Assembly (NCBI GenBank): GCA_964019695.1
Contig: CAXHUL010000210.1
Span: 62,001 to 126,000 of the forward strand
Reading direction: 5' to 3'
Length of the DNA: 64,000 nucleotides
From: Loripinus fragilis
Lineage: Eukaryota > Mollusca > Bivalvia > Lucinida > Lucinidae
The notes beneath the pieces were generated by a model. That model was not told where the DNA came from. It saw nothing but the letters and a program-made list of their open reading frames with translations, and did no database searches. The translations under genes and the position numbers were made by a program. Shown here in pieces: positions 59,001-64,000 of the stretch. Position 1 is the stretch's first letter, and every line of letters starts with the position of its first letter.

Positions 59001-62000
59001 ATTGTCTGTCAGGAAGAAAAGAGTACATTATACATAAAATACACGAGAGATAAGAAGATGCATATATATTTCTTGCCAATTTCGTGCGCTGTGTTTTATT
59101 CATAAATATTATGCAGGTAAATTAAGGAAAAAACATGAATATTTACTGGGCCCTTCAAGGGCTTAAATCATCACAAAATTCATGAATATAGTTATATTTT
59201 GTTAACTGTTGATTTAATCTAATTTGTCTTAGACTTATGTATATATACAGGCGGATATAGTAAATCAACAGAGCCAATATATGCTGTAAATATTTCGCCT
59301 CTAGGCTAATGAAGTACACATATCCTATATTGGTCTTGGTTCATATATGTATAAAAATGTGATTTTCCTAATATAGATCGCCAGAACATGTTTTTGTGTC
59401 CTCAAAAGTACCGTCTCATTGAGACAGTTCTTTTGAATACCCAAAATGTATCTTTCAGTTGAAACATATGAATATTCATGTAAAAGTGTACACTCTTATC
59501 TGGAGGTCTGAAAATCTAATATACTATATTTACTAGTGCGACATACAACTAATGTAGTACTTAACTATATTATTAGTGACATACAAAAAAGTACAGCACT
59601 ACATTATGTGCATACATGTGTGATTATTTTCTTATACCATCCGTAGGAACATGTTTAGGTACTCAAAAGAACTGTCTCATTGAGGCGATTCTTTTGAGTA
59701 TCAAAAAGGAATGTTTAATTTGAGAAACATGGAAGAAAAATAATTTAAGTATGCACAATTATTTTGAGGTCAAACACTATGCTTACTAGTGCGACGCACA
59801 GTGAATATACTGTACTATATCATGTGAGTACAAATCGGATTAAGTACACACTTTTATCTGGAGATCTGACACTCTAAAATACTATATTTATTTGTGCGAT
59901 GTGCAGAAAATGTACTGAACTACACACTAAGCGTATTTTTACAAATTACATTTATTTTATTATATTTAACTGCATAACATTTACGCCATAGATGTTACGT
60001 TGTTAATGTAACGTTGTAACTATGTAATGCCTACCATTTTGAATAGTTCCTGATGATCTGTAAACCATAAACAGTGAAATGGGTAGAACAGAAGAAACTA
60101 GAATTGTCAGAGATTCTGACTATAGCCCCACTGCAGCGCTTTTCAGGCAGTAAAAAGGCCAAGTTCTAAAGATATTTCGCAGGAAAATCTAAAGATATTG
60201 ATCAGGTATACATTCTGACACCAATAATGGGCCATAACTCTGTAACAAACTAGATCTTGTGAATATGAATGCATATTTAAAATTTGGTGAAATTCTGTCA
60301 ATTTGTTCTCAAGATATTGAGCGAAACAAAATGTTGGATTAAATCAAGGGCCATAACTCTGGTAAGAATTTGTGGAAAATGATGCAGAACGATCCCAAGC
60401 TAGATCTTGTCAATTTCAATGCATATCTAAATTTGGTGAAACTCAATTTGTTCAAGATATTGAGCAGAAATGAAATTTAGGCATAAACCAAGGGCCATAA
60501 CTCTGGTATAAATTTTAGAAATTGACGTGTAACGATGCCAAGCTAGAACTTGTCAATATCAATGCATATATGAAATTTGGTGAAGATATGTCAGTTAAAT
60601 CTCAAGATATTGAGTGGAAAAGAAATTTTGGTGTACATAAAGAGTCATAACTCTGGTTCAAATGTGAAAAAATGATGTGTATCAATCCCATACTAGATCT
60701 TGTCTATGTGAATGCATATATAAAATTTGGCGAAATTCTGCCTATTTGTTCTCAAGATATTGAGGGGAAACGAAATTTTGGCGTAAATCAAGGGCTATAA
60801 CTCTGGTACAAATGTAGGAAAAATGACGTGTTACAATCCCAAGCTAGAACTTGTCAATATAAATGCAAAGATAAAATTTGGTGAAATTCTGTCGATTTGC
60901 TCTCAAGATATTGAGCATAAACAAAATTTTGGCGTAGTACAAGGGCCATAACTCTGGCACAAATGTGGGAAAAATGACGTGTAACAATCCCAAGCTAGAT
61001 CTTGTCAAAATGAATGCATATATACATATATATATATATATAGACATCTATAAATAAGGTAGTCATTTGGTTTTAGCTCATTGTATCATATTGTTTGCAT
61101 CTTTTCAGGTTCATTTATCATTTCTGTATGTGGGGCACACACATGAGGACATAGATGCACAGTTTAGTCATCTGGCAGGGATCTTGAAAACAAATGATGC
61201 AGTAACTCTACCAAGATTGTTGGCTTTGTTTCCAAATGCTGTGCAGCTCCGGGGTCTATACAATTTTAAAGAGTGGGTGGAGCCATACTTAAATGAAATC
61301 CAACACCACAGCAAACCATTGCACTTTCTCTTCCGAAAAGCCAGAGACGAAGATGTAGAAGTCTGCTATAAAGGACAGAACAATGCAGCATGGCTTTTAC
61401 TGCCCACTTCTATTCTAACTGGAATTCCAGAGGGACGGCCAGCTATACTGAAGCCGGAATCAATGCACAAGATTGACAGCAAGCTGTTGCAGAAAACTAT
61501 TGAAAAGTGTTGCCATCTCTTTCAAGAACCATCCAGTAAGACATGGTGGACAGGATATATAAATGGTATGCAAAATAAACTGTCAGTTATATAAGATAAT
61601 ATGTCTGACTTTAACCAGTAAACATGAACAAAACGTTGACCTTCTTCTTGATCCAGTCAGAATCAGTTTTCTTGATAATATATAATAGGAACAATATTGT
61701 TGGATACCTATTGAAGCCAAATTTATCTTGATATGTTTGACCGAATGGCAAAATGACATTAAATATTTACCAAAGATGAAGTTTTTCAGCAAAGATCCCA
61801 CCAATGGATTCTCAACCACAGTATATAGTCCAGGGATTTTTTTTTTGGTGTCCTCAGGGGCCGAAATTCGGCCCCTTTCCCAATGGGATTTAGGTGCCTT
61901 TTTTCCCAATTTGGATTTTTTTTTTTTAGAATTTTCACACACACACACACACACACACACACGCTACATAATGACAATCTACTAGAATTGCATCCTATTT

Positions 62001-63396
62001 TCCTTCAATTTAATGGCAATAGTATGTGTAATAGCTAATTTGTTTTTAAACTGACCAAAAAATGCTGTTCTTGTTTGTTTAGAAAATTTCCCAATTTAGT
62101 GGTTTACCGCGCTAATTTTCACAATCTGAAAGGCCCTAGGGCCCCTTCCCAAAATTGAAAAAAAAATCCCTGTAGTCATAGCTCTCATACACTACTCAGC
62201 CTTTTTAAGTGAAATTTCAAACTGATCAACTGGATGAAAAACCCTAATTAGGACTGTATGGCACAGGCCACATGACAAAAATGCCTACCATGCACATTGT
62301 AGACAATATCTGATCAAGAATTGTATTTCAATATCAAAAGGACAAATGACCTAAGCTTGGATCTTTATAACAGCAGGGATTTGGAACCTTTCATACAAAC
62401 AGCAACAGCAATTTTTATTAATAATGAACATCAAATTAACTCTTTATCAGAGTGGACATTTTAGCTTGAATTTATTAAAATTCTGAATTAAAATAGAAAG
62501 TTACAGCTATTAATCAACGTTTATTCTGAGTTCTGATAAGCTGATGGAGACAGATATTTGGTATATTTAACTAATTTCCTGTACATTTTGGAGGTCCAAT
62601 AAAGCCCCTAATATCATTGCAGACCAAAAAGAACTTTTCATAGGAAAAAAGTCAATAGATATGCAAACAAATTTGATAATCATGAAAAACAGCTATTTAG
62701 TTAATCTAGTTAACATTCATGGACTATCATTTTCTACTATACAAATTAAAGATTTTATTCTATATTTTTTAAAGTTAGGCTTTAAATTTTCTTCTCCTCT
62801 TGTCTTGTGTTTAAAAAAATATATTTATTGATTTAACAAAATTAATAATAAGAATGACACAGTTGTTAAATTGCTGATTAGATTTATTATTTAATAGAGC
62901 TCTGTTTTTTTTTTGTTTTTGTTTTTATTTTGGGTGAAACATTGCTTTAATCACAATGATATGTCCACCACCATTGATCATTGCATTAGTACTTTATTTC
63001 AAAATTGCCCATAGCTCAAATGCATATCTTGTTTCATTGTGTGAAATCTGATATTGTTTAAAGCAAATGGCATGTTCTAATAAGGGGTTGCATTTCAGAT
63101 TTACAGAATTTCAATGCTTGTGTCAACTTAAACCTTTGAAATGATAAGGAGTTCTTGTTAGAGCTTAAAAATCTTAAAGTCCTTTGATTTTCATAAACTA
63201 CAATAGCTTTTACGTTTCTCTTAATTCAGAGATAGAGAATGTCAACACAGACCAGACTAGCATGAATGCCTATGCTGAAGTAAATGCAGAATGGGTCATG
63301 GAAGTCCTGCCGAAGCAAAAGCCACAAGACACAAATGACAAGACTGTGCCGGATAAAATTCTAGAGATGCTAGATCAGGAAATGGATGTTCCAAAT
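34812..63396 (+). CDS. Eleven-exon DUF7869-type, transposase-like protein gene (3' end beyond window)
   Basis: Joining 34812-35054, 39722-39850, 42049-42157, 45713-46290, 47916-48037, 49603-49694, 52348-52388, 55137-55295, 58772-58888, 61109-61565 and 63230-63396 gives 2,214 nt (738 codons) with no stop and matching phase at every junction. Residues 1-160 are acidic and S/T-rich; 161-353 are basic, with a Cys-containing segment (FHGKSACMKCFCLLYNISKT) and a WLNHY...GDKMPDRDEIFLP stretch; C360 and C363 form a CDKC pair; IDGMDQSKTNLPHF begins at 419; QADNCFRENKN begins at 502; VGHTHEDID is at 538-546. From memory these blocks mark proteins annotated as DUF7869-containing, whose function is unknown. 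D420 or D423, D504 and E543/D544/D546 are spaced like acidic residues of an RNase H-fold nuclease; this is inference. The start is the first ATG, directly after an acceptor-like TTTACATTTAG, so a non-coding 5' exon upstream is likely. It could be a host gene or the spliced gene of an autonomous element. Confidence 0.88.
35374..36217. mobile_element. ~0.84-kb TIR element in intron 1 (perfect 29-bp ends)
   Basis: TATACTCAGAAGAAAAAGTT continuing TAGTCAGTA (35374-35402) is exactly inverted at 36189-36217. TA at both ends fits Tc1/mariner-type insertion. No transposase frame. The interior 35,700-35,900 has five CGTCA/TGACG words including TGACGTCA at 35879-35886 and TGACGTAA at 35890-35897. Confidence 0.9.
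36892..38197. repeat. Family B dispersed repeat, near-complete copy in intron 1
   Basis: Starts CTAGAGGACCTGAAGTGCTC, ACCTGATCTCC and ends GGACGCCGGAGTCATTGGTA, AGCTCACC...CAGGGGAGCT. Contains GCAGGTCAAGGTCAACC (37387) and two ATATGGGC units. A foreign segment at about 36,950-37,140 holds a TCAAAAGAACCGTCTCATTT hairpin-like word. Confidence 0.85.
38290..39620. repeat. TTCTTGAAC tandem array in intron 1 (partner of 26.3-27.0 kb)
   Basis: Period ~64 (GTGTTCTTGAACTGTCCTTA, AATTTGTTCTT, TCAAAGACTTTTCTTGA) across 38,500-39,000, then a tail matching 26,800-26,990, then further AAGAACAGTT words to 39,600, ending ~100 bases before exon 2. Confidence 0.8.
39722..39850 (+). CDS. DUF7869-type gene, coding exon 2 (residues 82-124)
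   Basis: Follows TTTTCTTTTCCCAG and ends AAG before GTAAGT; 129 nt, phase 0 on both sides. It encodes QTDSDFEENLYIVTSTPLKK..., acidic then basic. The acceptor is a CAGCAG tandem: using the second AG (exon start 39725) removes one Gln without changing frame. Confidence 0.8.
39851..41135. other. Intron 2, first part; nothing recognised
   Basis: Short frames without protein features. A small palindrome GATAGCGCTATC lies near 40,961. Confidence 0.4.
41136..41245 (-). mobile_element. Decayed SINE remnant
   Basis: GGGATGGGTCTTCCTG...GGTTAAACCATTACTAA, ACACAGTAACTCC and AATCAAACTAGCC follow the order of the SINE copies at 23.8, 27.1 and 49.2 kb, with many changes. Confidence 0.6.
42049..42157 (+). 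CDS. DUF7869-type gene, coding exon 3 (residues 125-160)
   Basis: Acceptor CTCTCTTCTAG, donor GTAAGT, 109 nt, enters in phase 0 and leaves in phase 1. The peptide DTTSESSNQNSGTDEATC... is Ser/Thr/Asp-rich and continues the low-complexity N-terminus. The last base A joins TG of the next exon to make an internal ATG (Met161). Confidence 0.8.
42280..42372. repeat. Family A hairpin in intron 3
   Basis: TATGCTGATAGCCTTTGCAA, ACAGTCTGGATTCCGATTAG, GTCAGTCCTGATCAGATTCC, AAACTGTTTTACACT. Confidence 0.65.
42652..42668. repeat. Poly-G run
   Basis: About 17 G following TTTT. Confidence 0.85.
42728..43345. repeat. Family D repeat with ~150-bp internal tandem units
   Basis: Leader ACTAGAATTGTCAGAGAACC, TGACTATAGCCCCACTGCAG, then units with ATCAAGGGCCATAACTCTGG, TAGATCTTGTCAATATGAA and TTTGTTCTCAAGAT. 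CCATAACTC-like blocks at 42841, 42992, 43150 and 43301 (spacing 151-158). The same leader and units occur at 60.1-61.0 kb. Confidence 0.85.
43350..43500. mobile_element. 151-bp palindromic insertion
   Basis: GTTATTCAAACTTTTCATAC at the left end faces GTATGAAAAGCTTGAATAAC at the right, and inner TTCTGGCCCAG faces CTGGGCCAGAA. Sits at the 3' end of the family D array. Confidence 0.8.
43599..44572. mobile_element. ~0.97-kb TIR element in intron 3 (TA-flanked, diverged ends)
   Basis: Left TATTGATGTCAAGAAAAAAC, GCCTCATC faces right GAGTGAGGCGTTTTTAGTTG, ACTCATTA (about 80% match). TGACGTCA at 44244-44251. No transposase frame. Confidence 0.65.
44752..45411. mobile_element. 660-bp foldback element in intron 3
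   Basis: CACGCTAGAGAACCACTGTA at the left end and its inverse at the right end. The arms continue ~290 bases, with GAGGATGAAAGAAATTTTGC, TTATGTTCTGGAATTTAT on the left facing ATAAATTCCAGAACATGAGC, AAAAATTTCTTTCGTCCTC on the right. Almost all of the element is arm, so a transcript would form a long imperfect hairpin. Ends ~300 bases before exon 4. Confidence 0.88.
45713..46290 (+). CDS. DUF7869-type gene, coding exon 4 (residues 161-353)
   Basis: Longest exon, 578 nt, acceptor TTTATCTTTCAG, donor GTAAGG. It encodes a Lys/Arg-rich region: MKNTRLKKAIATAADAKKMS, a KSPKERTEWMMDKIEESA helix, the Cys-bearing FSIFHGKSACMKCFCLLYNI segment, a KKQRRRS cluster that could be a nuclear signal, and a WLNHY...GDKMPDRDEIFLP block that I associate with this family upstream of the catalytic-like region. 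The middle part could be DNA binding; this is inference. Leaves in phase 0. Confidence 0.88.
46291..46949. other. Intron 4, first part; nothing recognised
   Basis: No protein-like frame and no repeat match noticed. Confidence 0.4.
46950..47400. repeat. Composite repeat (partner of 20.0-20.8 kb) with strong family A hairpin
   Basis: At 47,150-47,220 GTTTGGATCCAGATTAGGTC, CGACATTTTGTCG, GGCCTGATCTGGGTCCAAAC forms a stem of ~24 bp with a four-base loop. Flanked by CCATCAGGGTGTCAAACA and TTATCAGCAGATGA as in the other family A copies. Confidence 0.85.
47916..48037 (+). CDS. DUF7869-type gene, coding exon 5 with CDKC motif (residues 354-394)
   Basis: Acceptor TTTTTTCATTTCAG, donor GTAAGT, 122 nt, exits in phase 2. 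The peptide TNAFSKCDKCTALERQLEGT contains the FSKCDKC pair (C360, C363) followed by a helix rich in charged residues. In related proteins as I recall them a similar F-x-K-C-x-x-C motif sits here and could bind zinc with other Cys/His residues. Confidence 0.88.
48258..48815. repeat. Family B internal fragment in intron 5
   Basis: GGCCATTGGCCTTTTGGTTC, ACCATATATGGGTGTTGTGG, TTTGACCTTGACGTTAAGTA. Both ends are missing. Confidence 0.8.
48978..49020. repeat. Family B-like 5' terminus
   Basis: AAGAGGGTTCTAGGTCCCAG, ATCGCTCACCTGAG resembles the family B start. Similarity ends within ~50 bases. Confidence 0.5.
49208..49424 (-). mobile_element. tRNA-derived SINE, copy 3, in intron 5
   Basis: Minus strand: diverged A-box-like GTCAGTGGTAGAGTGTTTGG, B box GGGTTCGAGCC, body TGTCCTTGAGCAAGAACATT and CTTAGTACTGGTTTAACCCA, AT-rich tail. 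Duplication CCTGAGAAAC at 49208-49217 and 49415-49424. Antisense to the host gene. Confidence 0.88.
49603..49694 (+). CDS. DUF7869-type gene, coding exon 6 with IDGMDQ motif (residues 394-425)
   Basis: Acceptor TTTCTTTTGAAG, donor GTAAGT, 92 nt. It encodes EERQYYYNKREQSKQFPDDY then LSIIIDGMDQ. The hydrophobic strand ending in D420 with D423 resembles the first acidic block of an RNase H-like fold. A ~240-bp TIR element begins only 15 bases beyond the 5' splice site. Confidence 0.9.
49709..49952. mobile_element. ~240-bp TIR element (family C), copy 2, beside exon 6
   Basis: TGAGCCATGACATAAGATTT, CCAACAATGTGGTAT faces ACCACATTGTTGGAAATCCC, ATGTCACGGCTCA, a ~33-bp TIR. The interior matches 10,757-10,998. 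Starts 15 bases after the exon 6 donor, leaving GTAAGTATATATA intact. Confidence 0.9.
50100..50410. repeat. Low-complexity AATGAATAAT-rich stretch
   Basis: AATAATGAGCCCAAAAAATA and TTTAATGAATAGTGAAT-type words repeat irregularly. Confidence 0.55.
50411..51355. other. Intron 6 spacer, nothing recognised
   Basis: No protein-like frame. Confidence 0.35.
51358..51586. mobile_element. Family A element, complete-looking copy
   Basis: Ends TATTTGCATGCTAGG and CTGGCATGCAAAGAG are inverted. Inside are TCGTCTGCTGATTTTC, GTCAAACAGTTTGGATCC and inverted GGGTTCAAACTGTTTGC, CAGATGACAAAATTC. This shows the family A hairpins to be cores of a ~230-bp TIR element with an internal palindrome. Confidence 0.75.
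51590..52347. other. Intron 6, last part; nothing recognised
   Basis: AT-rich, short frames only. A pyrimidine tract leads into exon 7. Confidence 0.4.
52348..52388 (+). CDS. DUF7869-type gene, 41-nt micro-exon 7 (residues 425-438)
   Basis: Acceptor TTTTTCTTTTGCAG, donor GTAAGT. Only 41 nt, encoding (S)KTNLPHFTGRKAK, which completes the IDGMDQSKTNLPHF motif begun in exon 6. It is too short to be found as an open frame, but the frame and conserved motif make it secure. Enters in phase 1, exits in phase 0. Confidence 0.86.
52389..53145. other. Intron 7, first part; nothing recognised
   Basis: No repeat or coding signal noticed. Confidence 0.4.
53149..54030. repeat. Repeat with ~137-bp tandem units and inverted ends (intron 7)
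   Basis: Starts TATACCCGCTTTTTCGTTAG and ends GTAAAAAAGCGGGTATTTGC, short inverted termini. GGTCCGTCGTCCGTCACATT follows the start. Units hold AAATGCATCTCCTCATAAAC, TAGCAACTTCAAATTT and GTGCATAGGTCACATGATG at 53391, 53530, 53661, 53801 and 53940 (spacing 131-140). Non-coding; the minus-strand frame at 53671-53931 is repeat. Confidence 0.85.
54031..54860. other. Intron 7 spacer; nothing recognised
   Basis: AT-rich with short frames only. Confidence 0.4.
54863..55049. mobile_element. ~185-bp TIR element just before exon 8
   Basis: CATGCCAGTGATTTTATTGC faces GCAAAATAAAATCACTGCAT. GGGAATAAATCCCAATAAAA-type words inside. Lies within 90 bases of the exon 8 acceptor. Confidence 0.75.
55137..55295 (+). 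CDS. DUF7869-type gene, coding exon 8 (residues 439-491), GC donor
   Basis: Acceptor TTGGTTATATTTCAG; 159 nt, phase 0 on both sides. The peptide SLEATYILKTHVQGVINHGQ continues into a strand-rich stretch (FFPFIDINEYCHDANLVVNT). The 3' end reads GGAAAG followed by GCAAGT, a GC-AG intron, the only non-GT donor of the gene. Reading on reaches a stop at 55332, so splicing is required. Confidence 0.87.
55538..57045. mobile_element. Outer element with AATAGAGGCCC words, interrupted by a hAT-like insertion (intron 8)
   Basis: AAGATTCTATTATAGGCTC at the left faces GGGCCTGTAATAGAATTTAT at the right (about 57,013-57,035). GCCTCTAATAAAGGCCCACC and CCTCTAATAGGGGCCCACCC repeat inside. The insertion 56,057-57,006 lies near its right end. 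Confidence 0.65.
56057..57006. mobile_element. ~950-bp TIR element with hAT-like ends
   Basis: CAGTGTTGTGCCTAG faces CTAGGCACAACACTG (perfect 15 bp), flanked by GACACC at 56051-56056 and 57007-57012. hAT elements usually have such short TIRs and 8-bp duplications; only 6 bp match here. TGACGTCA at 56531-56538. No transposase frame. Confidence 0.75.
57046..58771. other. Intron 8, last part; little recognised
   Basis: GAACTGCCTCATTGAGACGG near 57,388 is a short palindromic word shared with 59.4 and 59.7 kb, and GGATCCAGATCAGCCTGG near 57,646 is a family A scrap. No gene signal. Confidence 0.4.
58772..58888 (+). CDS. DUF7869-type gene, coding exon 9 with QADNCFRENKN (residues 492-530)
   Basis: Acceptor TTTGAATTTCAG, donor GTAAGG, 117 nt, phase 0 on both sides. 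It encodes KGTLPGTFYIQADNCFRENK and then a helix KYVLAFCELLIRMKIFAE. The strand ending in D504-N505 with the RENKN continuation is one of the most characteristic blocks of the family and would supply the second acidic residue of an RNase H-like site. Confidence 0.9.
58889..59340. other. Intron 9, first part; nothing recognised
   Basis: AT-rich, short frames only. Confidence 0.4.
59395..59945. repeat. Two ~265-bp degenerate units with TCAAAAGAACTGTCTCATTG palindrome
   Basis: CTCAAAAGTACCGTCTCATT, GAGACAGTTCTTTTGA at 59,401 and CTCAAAAGAACTGTCTCATT, GAGGCGATTCTTTTGAG at 59,662. Each is followed by TATCTGGAG or similar and ACTATATTTACTAGTGCGAC. A third GTGCGA segment lies near 59,896. Confidence 0.7.
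60098..61020. repeat. Family D repeat, second copy, ~150-bp tandem units (intron 9)
   Basis: Same leader (CTAGAATTGTCAGAGATTCT, TGACTATAGCCCCACTGCAG) and units as 42.7-43.3 kb. CCATAACTC-like blocks at 60232, 60351, 60495, 60645, 60795 and 60946 (spacing 144-151 after a short first unit). Ends in (TA)n at 61,020-61,042, just 67 bases before exon 10. Confidence 0.88.
61109..61565 (+). CDS. DUF7869-type gene, coding exon 10 with VGHTHEDID (residues 531-682)
   Basis: Acceptor TTGCATCTTTTCAG, donor GTATGC, 457 nt, phase 0 in and phase 1 out. VHLSFLYVGHTHEDIDAQFS carries the conserved H540-T-H-E543-D544-I-D546 block, probably the third acidic element. It is followed by a mainly helical region (GILKTNDAVTLPRLLALFPN) and an aromatic block near KTWWTGYING. 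If unspliced, the frame would end at TAA 61592-61594 after nine extra residues; this could be an alternative short C-terminus. Confidence 0.9.
61831..62175. mobile_element. ~345-bp TIR element in intron 10 with (CA)n
   Basis: CAGGGATTTTTTTTTTGGTG faces CAAAATTGAAAAAAAAATCC, CTG. GGGGCCGAAATTCGGCCCC is a palindrome near the left end; (CA)n at 61,938-61,961. Open frames across it are artefacts. Confidence 0.7.
62176..63229. other. Intron 10, last part; nothing recognised
   Basis: AT-rich, no repeat match noticed. Polypyrimidine tract before exon 11. Confidence 0.4.
63230..63396 (+). CDS. DUF7869-type gene, coding exon 11 (residues 683-738)
   Basis: Acceptor TTCTCTTAATTCAG, donor GTGAGT, 167 nt, phase 1 in and 0 out. 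Acidic tail peptide (E)IENVNTDQTSMNAYAEVNAE followed by KILEMLDQEMDVPN. No recognisable domain. The donor implies at least one more exon beyond position 64000. Confidence 0.72.
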
Positions 63397-64000
63397 GTGA
63401 GTCATACTCAATTATTTTTAACTTTGGCTATATAATTCATTCTGAAATCAAATTTACTTAAAGCCATTAAAACTTAACTTTTACAGTATAACCTTACCCT
63501 AGATTTAATGCCCTTATAGCATTTGTTTTAAATAAAAAGCATGAATTTATAGTCGCGATATCAAGGCATTATCCTTTTGTACTGATAAAGAATGATGGAC
63601 AGGCTGAAAACAGTATACCCCCCTAAACTACGTTTGTGGGGAGGTATAACCATATAATCTAAATCACCTTATTTATCAGGGTATCAGATCTTATTAATGC
63701 CTGGTTGTTTGGTTTCAAACATCTCAAAAATTACAATATTGCTCTTTGTTTTACCCACACTCAGCCTGAAAAAAATGCCTCAAGGTTTTGACCTTTAAAA
63801 TGACCACCAAAAGTTGGAGCATGAATATTGTGATAAATCATGACCAGAGGTTATGACCTAACAACTAATGTATGCCCATTATGAAATGATTCAATTTAAT
63901 TGAAGTTTTAGTCATTTCTCAAATTAAGCGAAAACTTTGCGAAAAACTTAACAATTCGTCAGCATACCTCAAAAGTATTTGAAATGGCATCTTGATTTTA
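63397..64000. other. Intron 11, partial
   Basis: Follows the GTGAGT donor. No further exon seen before the window ends. Confidence 0.5.

Noticed and set aside
60844..61047. 67-codon minus-strand frame
   Set aside because: Translation of family D tandem units; the similar frames at 42,830-43,103 confirm it is repeat.
61583..61985. Overlapping frames of 125, 85 and 63 codons
   Set aside because: Cross a TIR element and a (CA)n run in intron 10; no protein-like sequence.

Overview
The window is AT-rich animal DNA with long introns, many short terminal-inverted-repeat (TIR) elements, tRNA-derived SINEs and several tandem-repeat families. Repeat types I associate with bivalve genomes (tRNA-headed SINEs, the GCTCACCTGAGCC-type hairpin repeat, elements ending in AAGT runs) point to a marine bivalve. 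That assignment rests on memory and not on a search. There is no bacterial gene organisation.

One gene can be assembled with confidence. Eleven exons on the + strand between 34,812 and 63,396 join with correct splice sites and matching phases into an uninterrupted frame of 738 codons that continues past the window edge. The product has an acidic low-complexity N-terminus, a basic middle part, a CDKC pair and three conserved blocks (IDGMDQSKTNLPHF, QADNCFRENKN, VGHTHEDID) that I recognise as the DUF7869 type of uncharacterised, transposase-like eukaryotic protein. The spacing of acidic residues suggests an RNase H-like fold. All ten introns are intact (nine GT-AG, one GC-AG), and most carry repeats.

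Layout. 0-2.4 kb: simple repeats, a foldback and degenerate tandem repeats. 2.9-5.7 kb: a 5'-truncated non-LTR retrotransposon on the minus strand whose 3' region was split by a TIR element. 5.7-17.8 kb: a complex of large inverted repeats. Between its inner arms lies a decayed open frame in two pieces (12.0-12.5 and 14.6-14.9 kb), separated by a complete 1.7-kb copy of another repeat (family B). 18-34 kb: arrays of a hairpin repeat (family A), TTCTTGAAC arrays, two SINEs with target-site duplications and several TIR elements; no convincing gene. 34.8-64 kb: the DUF7869-type gene and its introns.

The window reads as a TE graveyard around one intact, spliced, transposase-like gene. Points that may repay follow-up: this gene as a possible domesticated transposase; family B, whose units carry perfect DR1 and extended TCAAGGTCA nuclear-receptor motifs; TIR elements carrying the CRE palindrome TGACGTCA; and the ~11-kb inverted structure with its broken cargo frame. 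Repeat boundaries are by eye and mostly good to about 10-30 bases.
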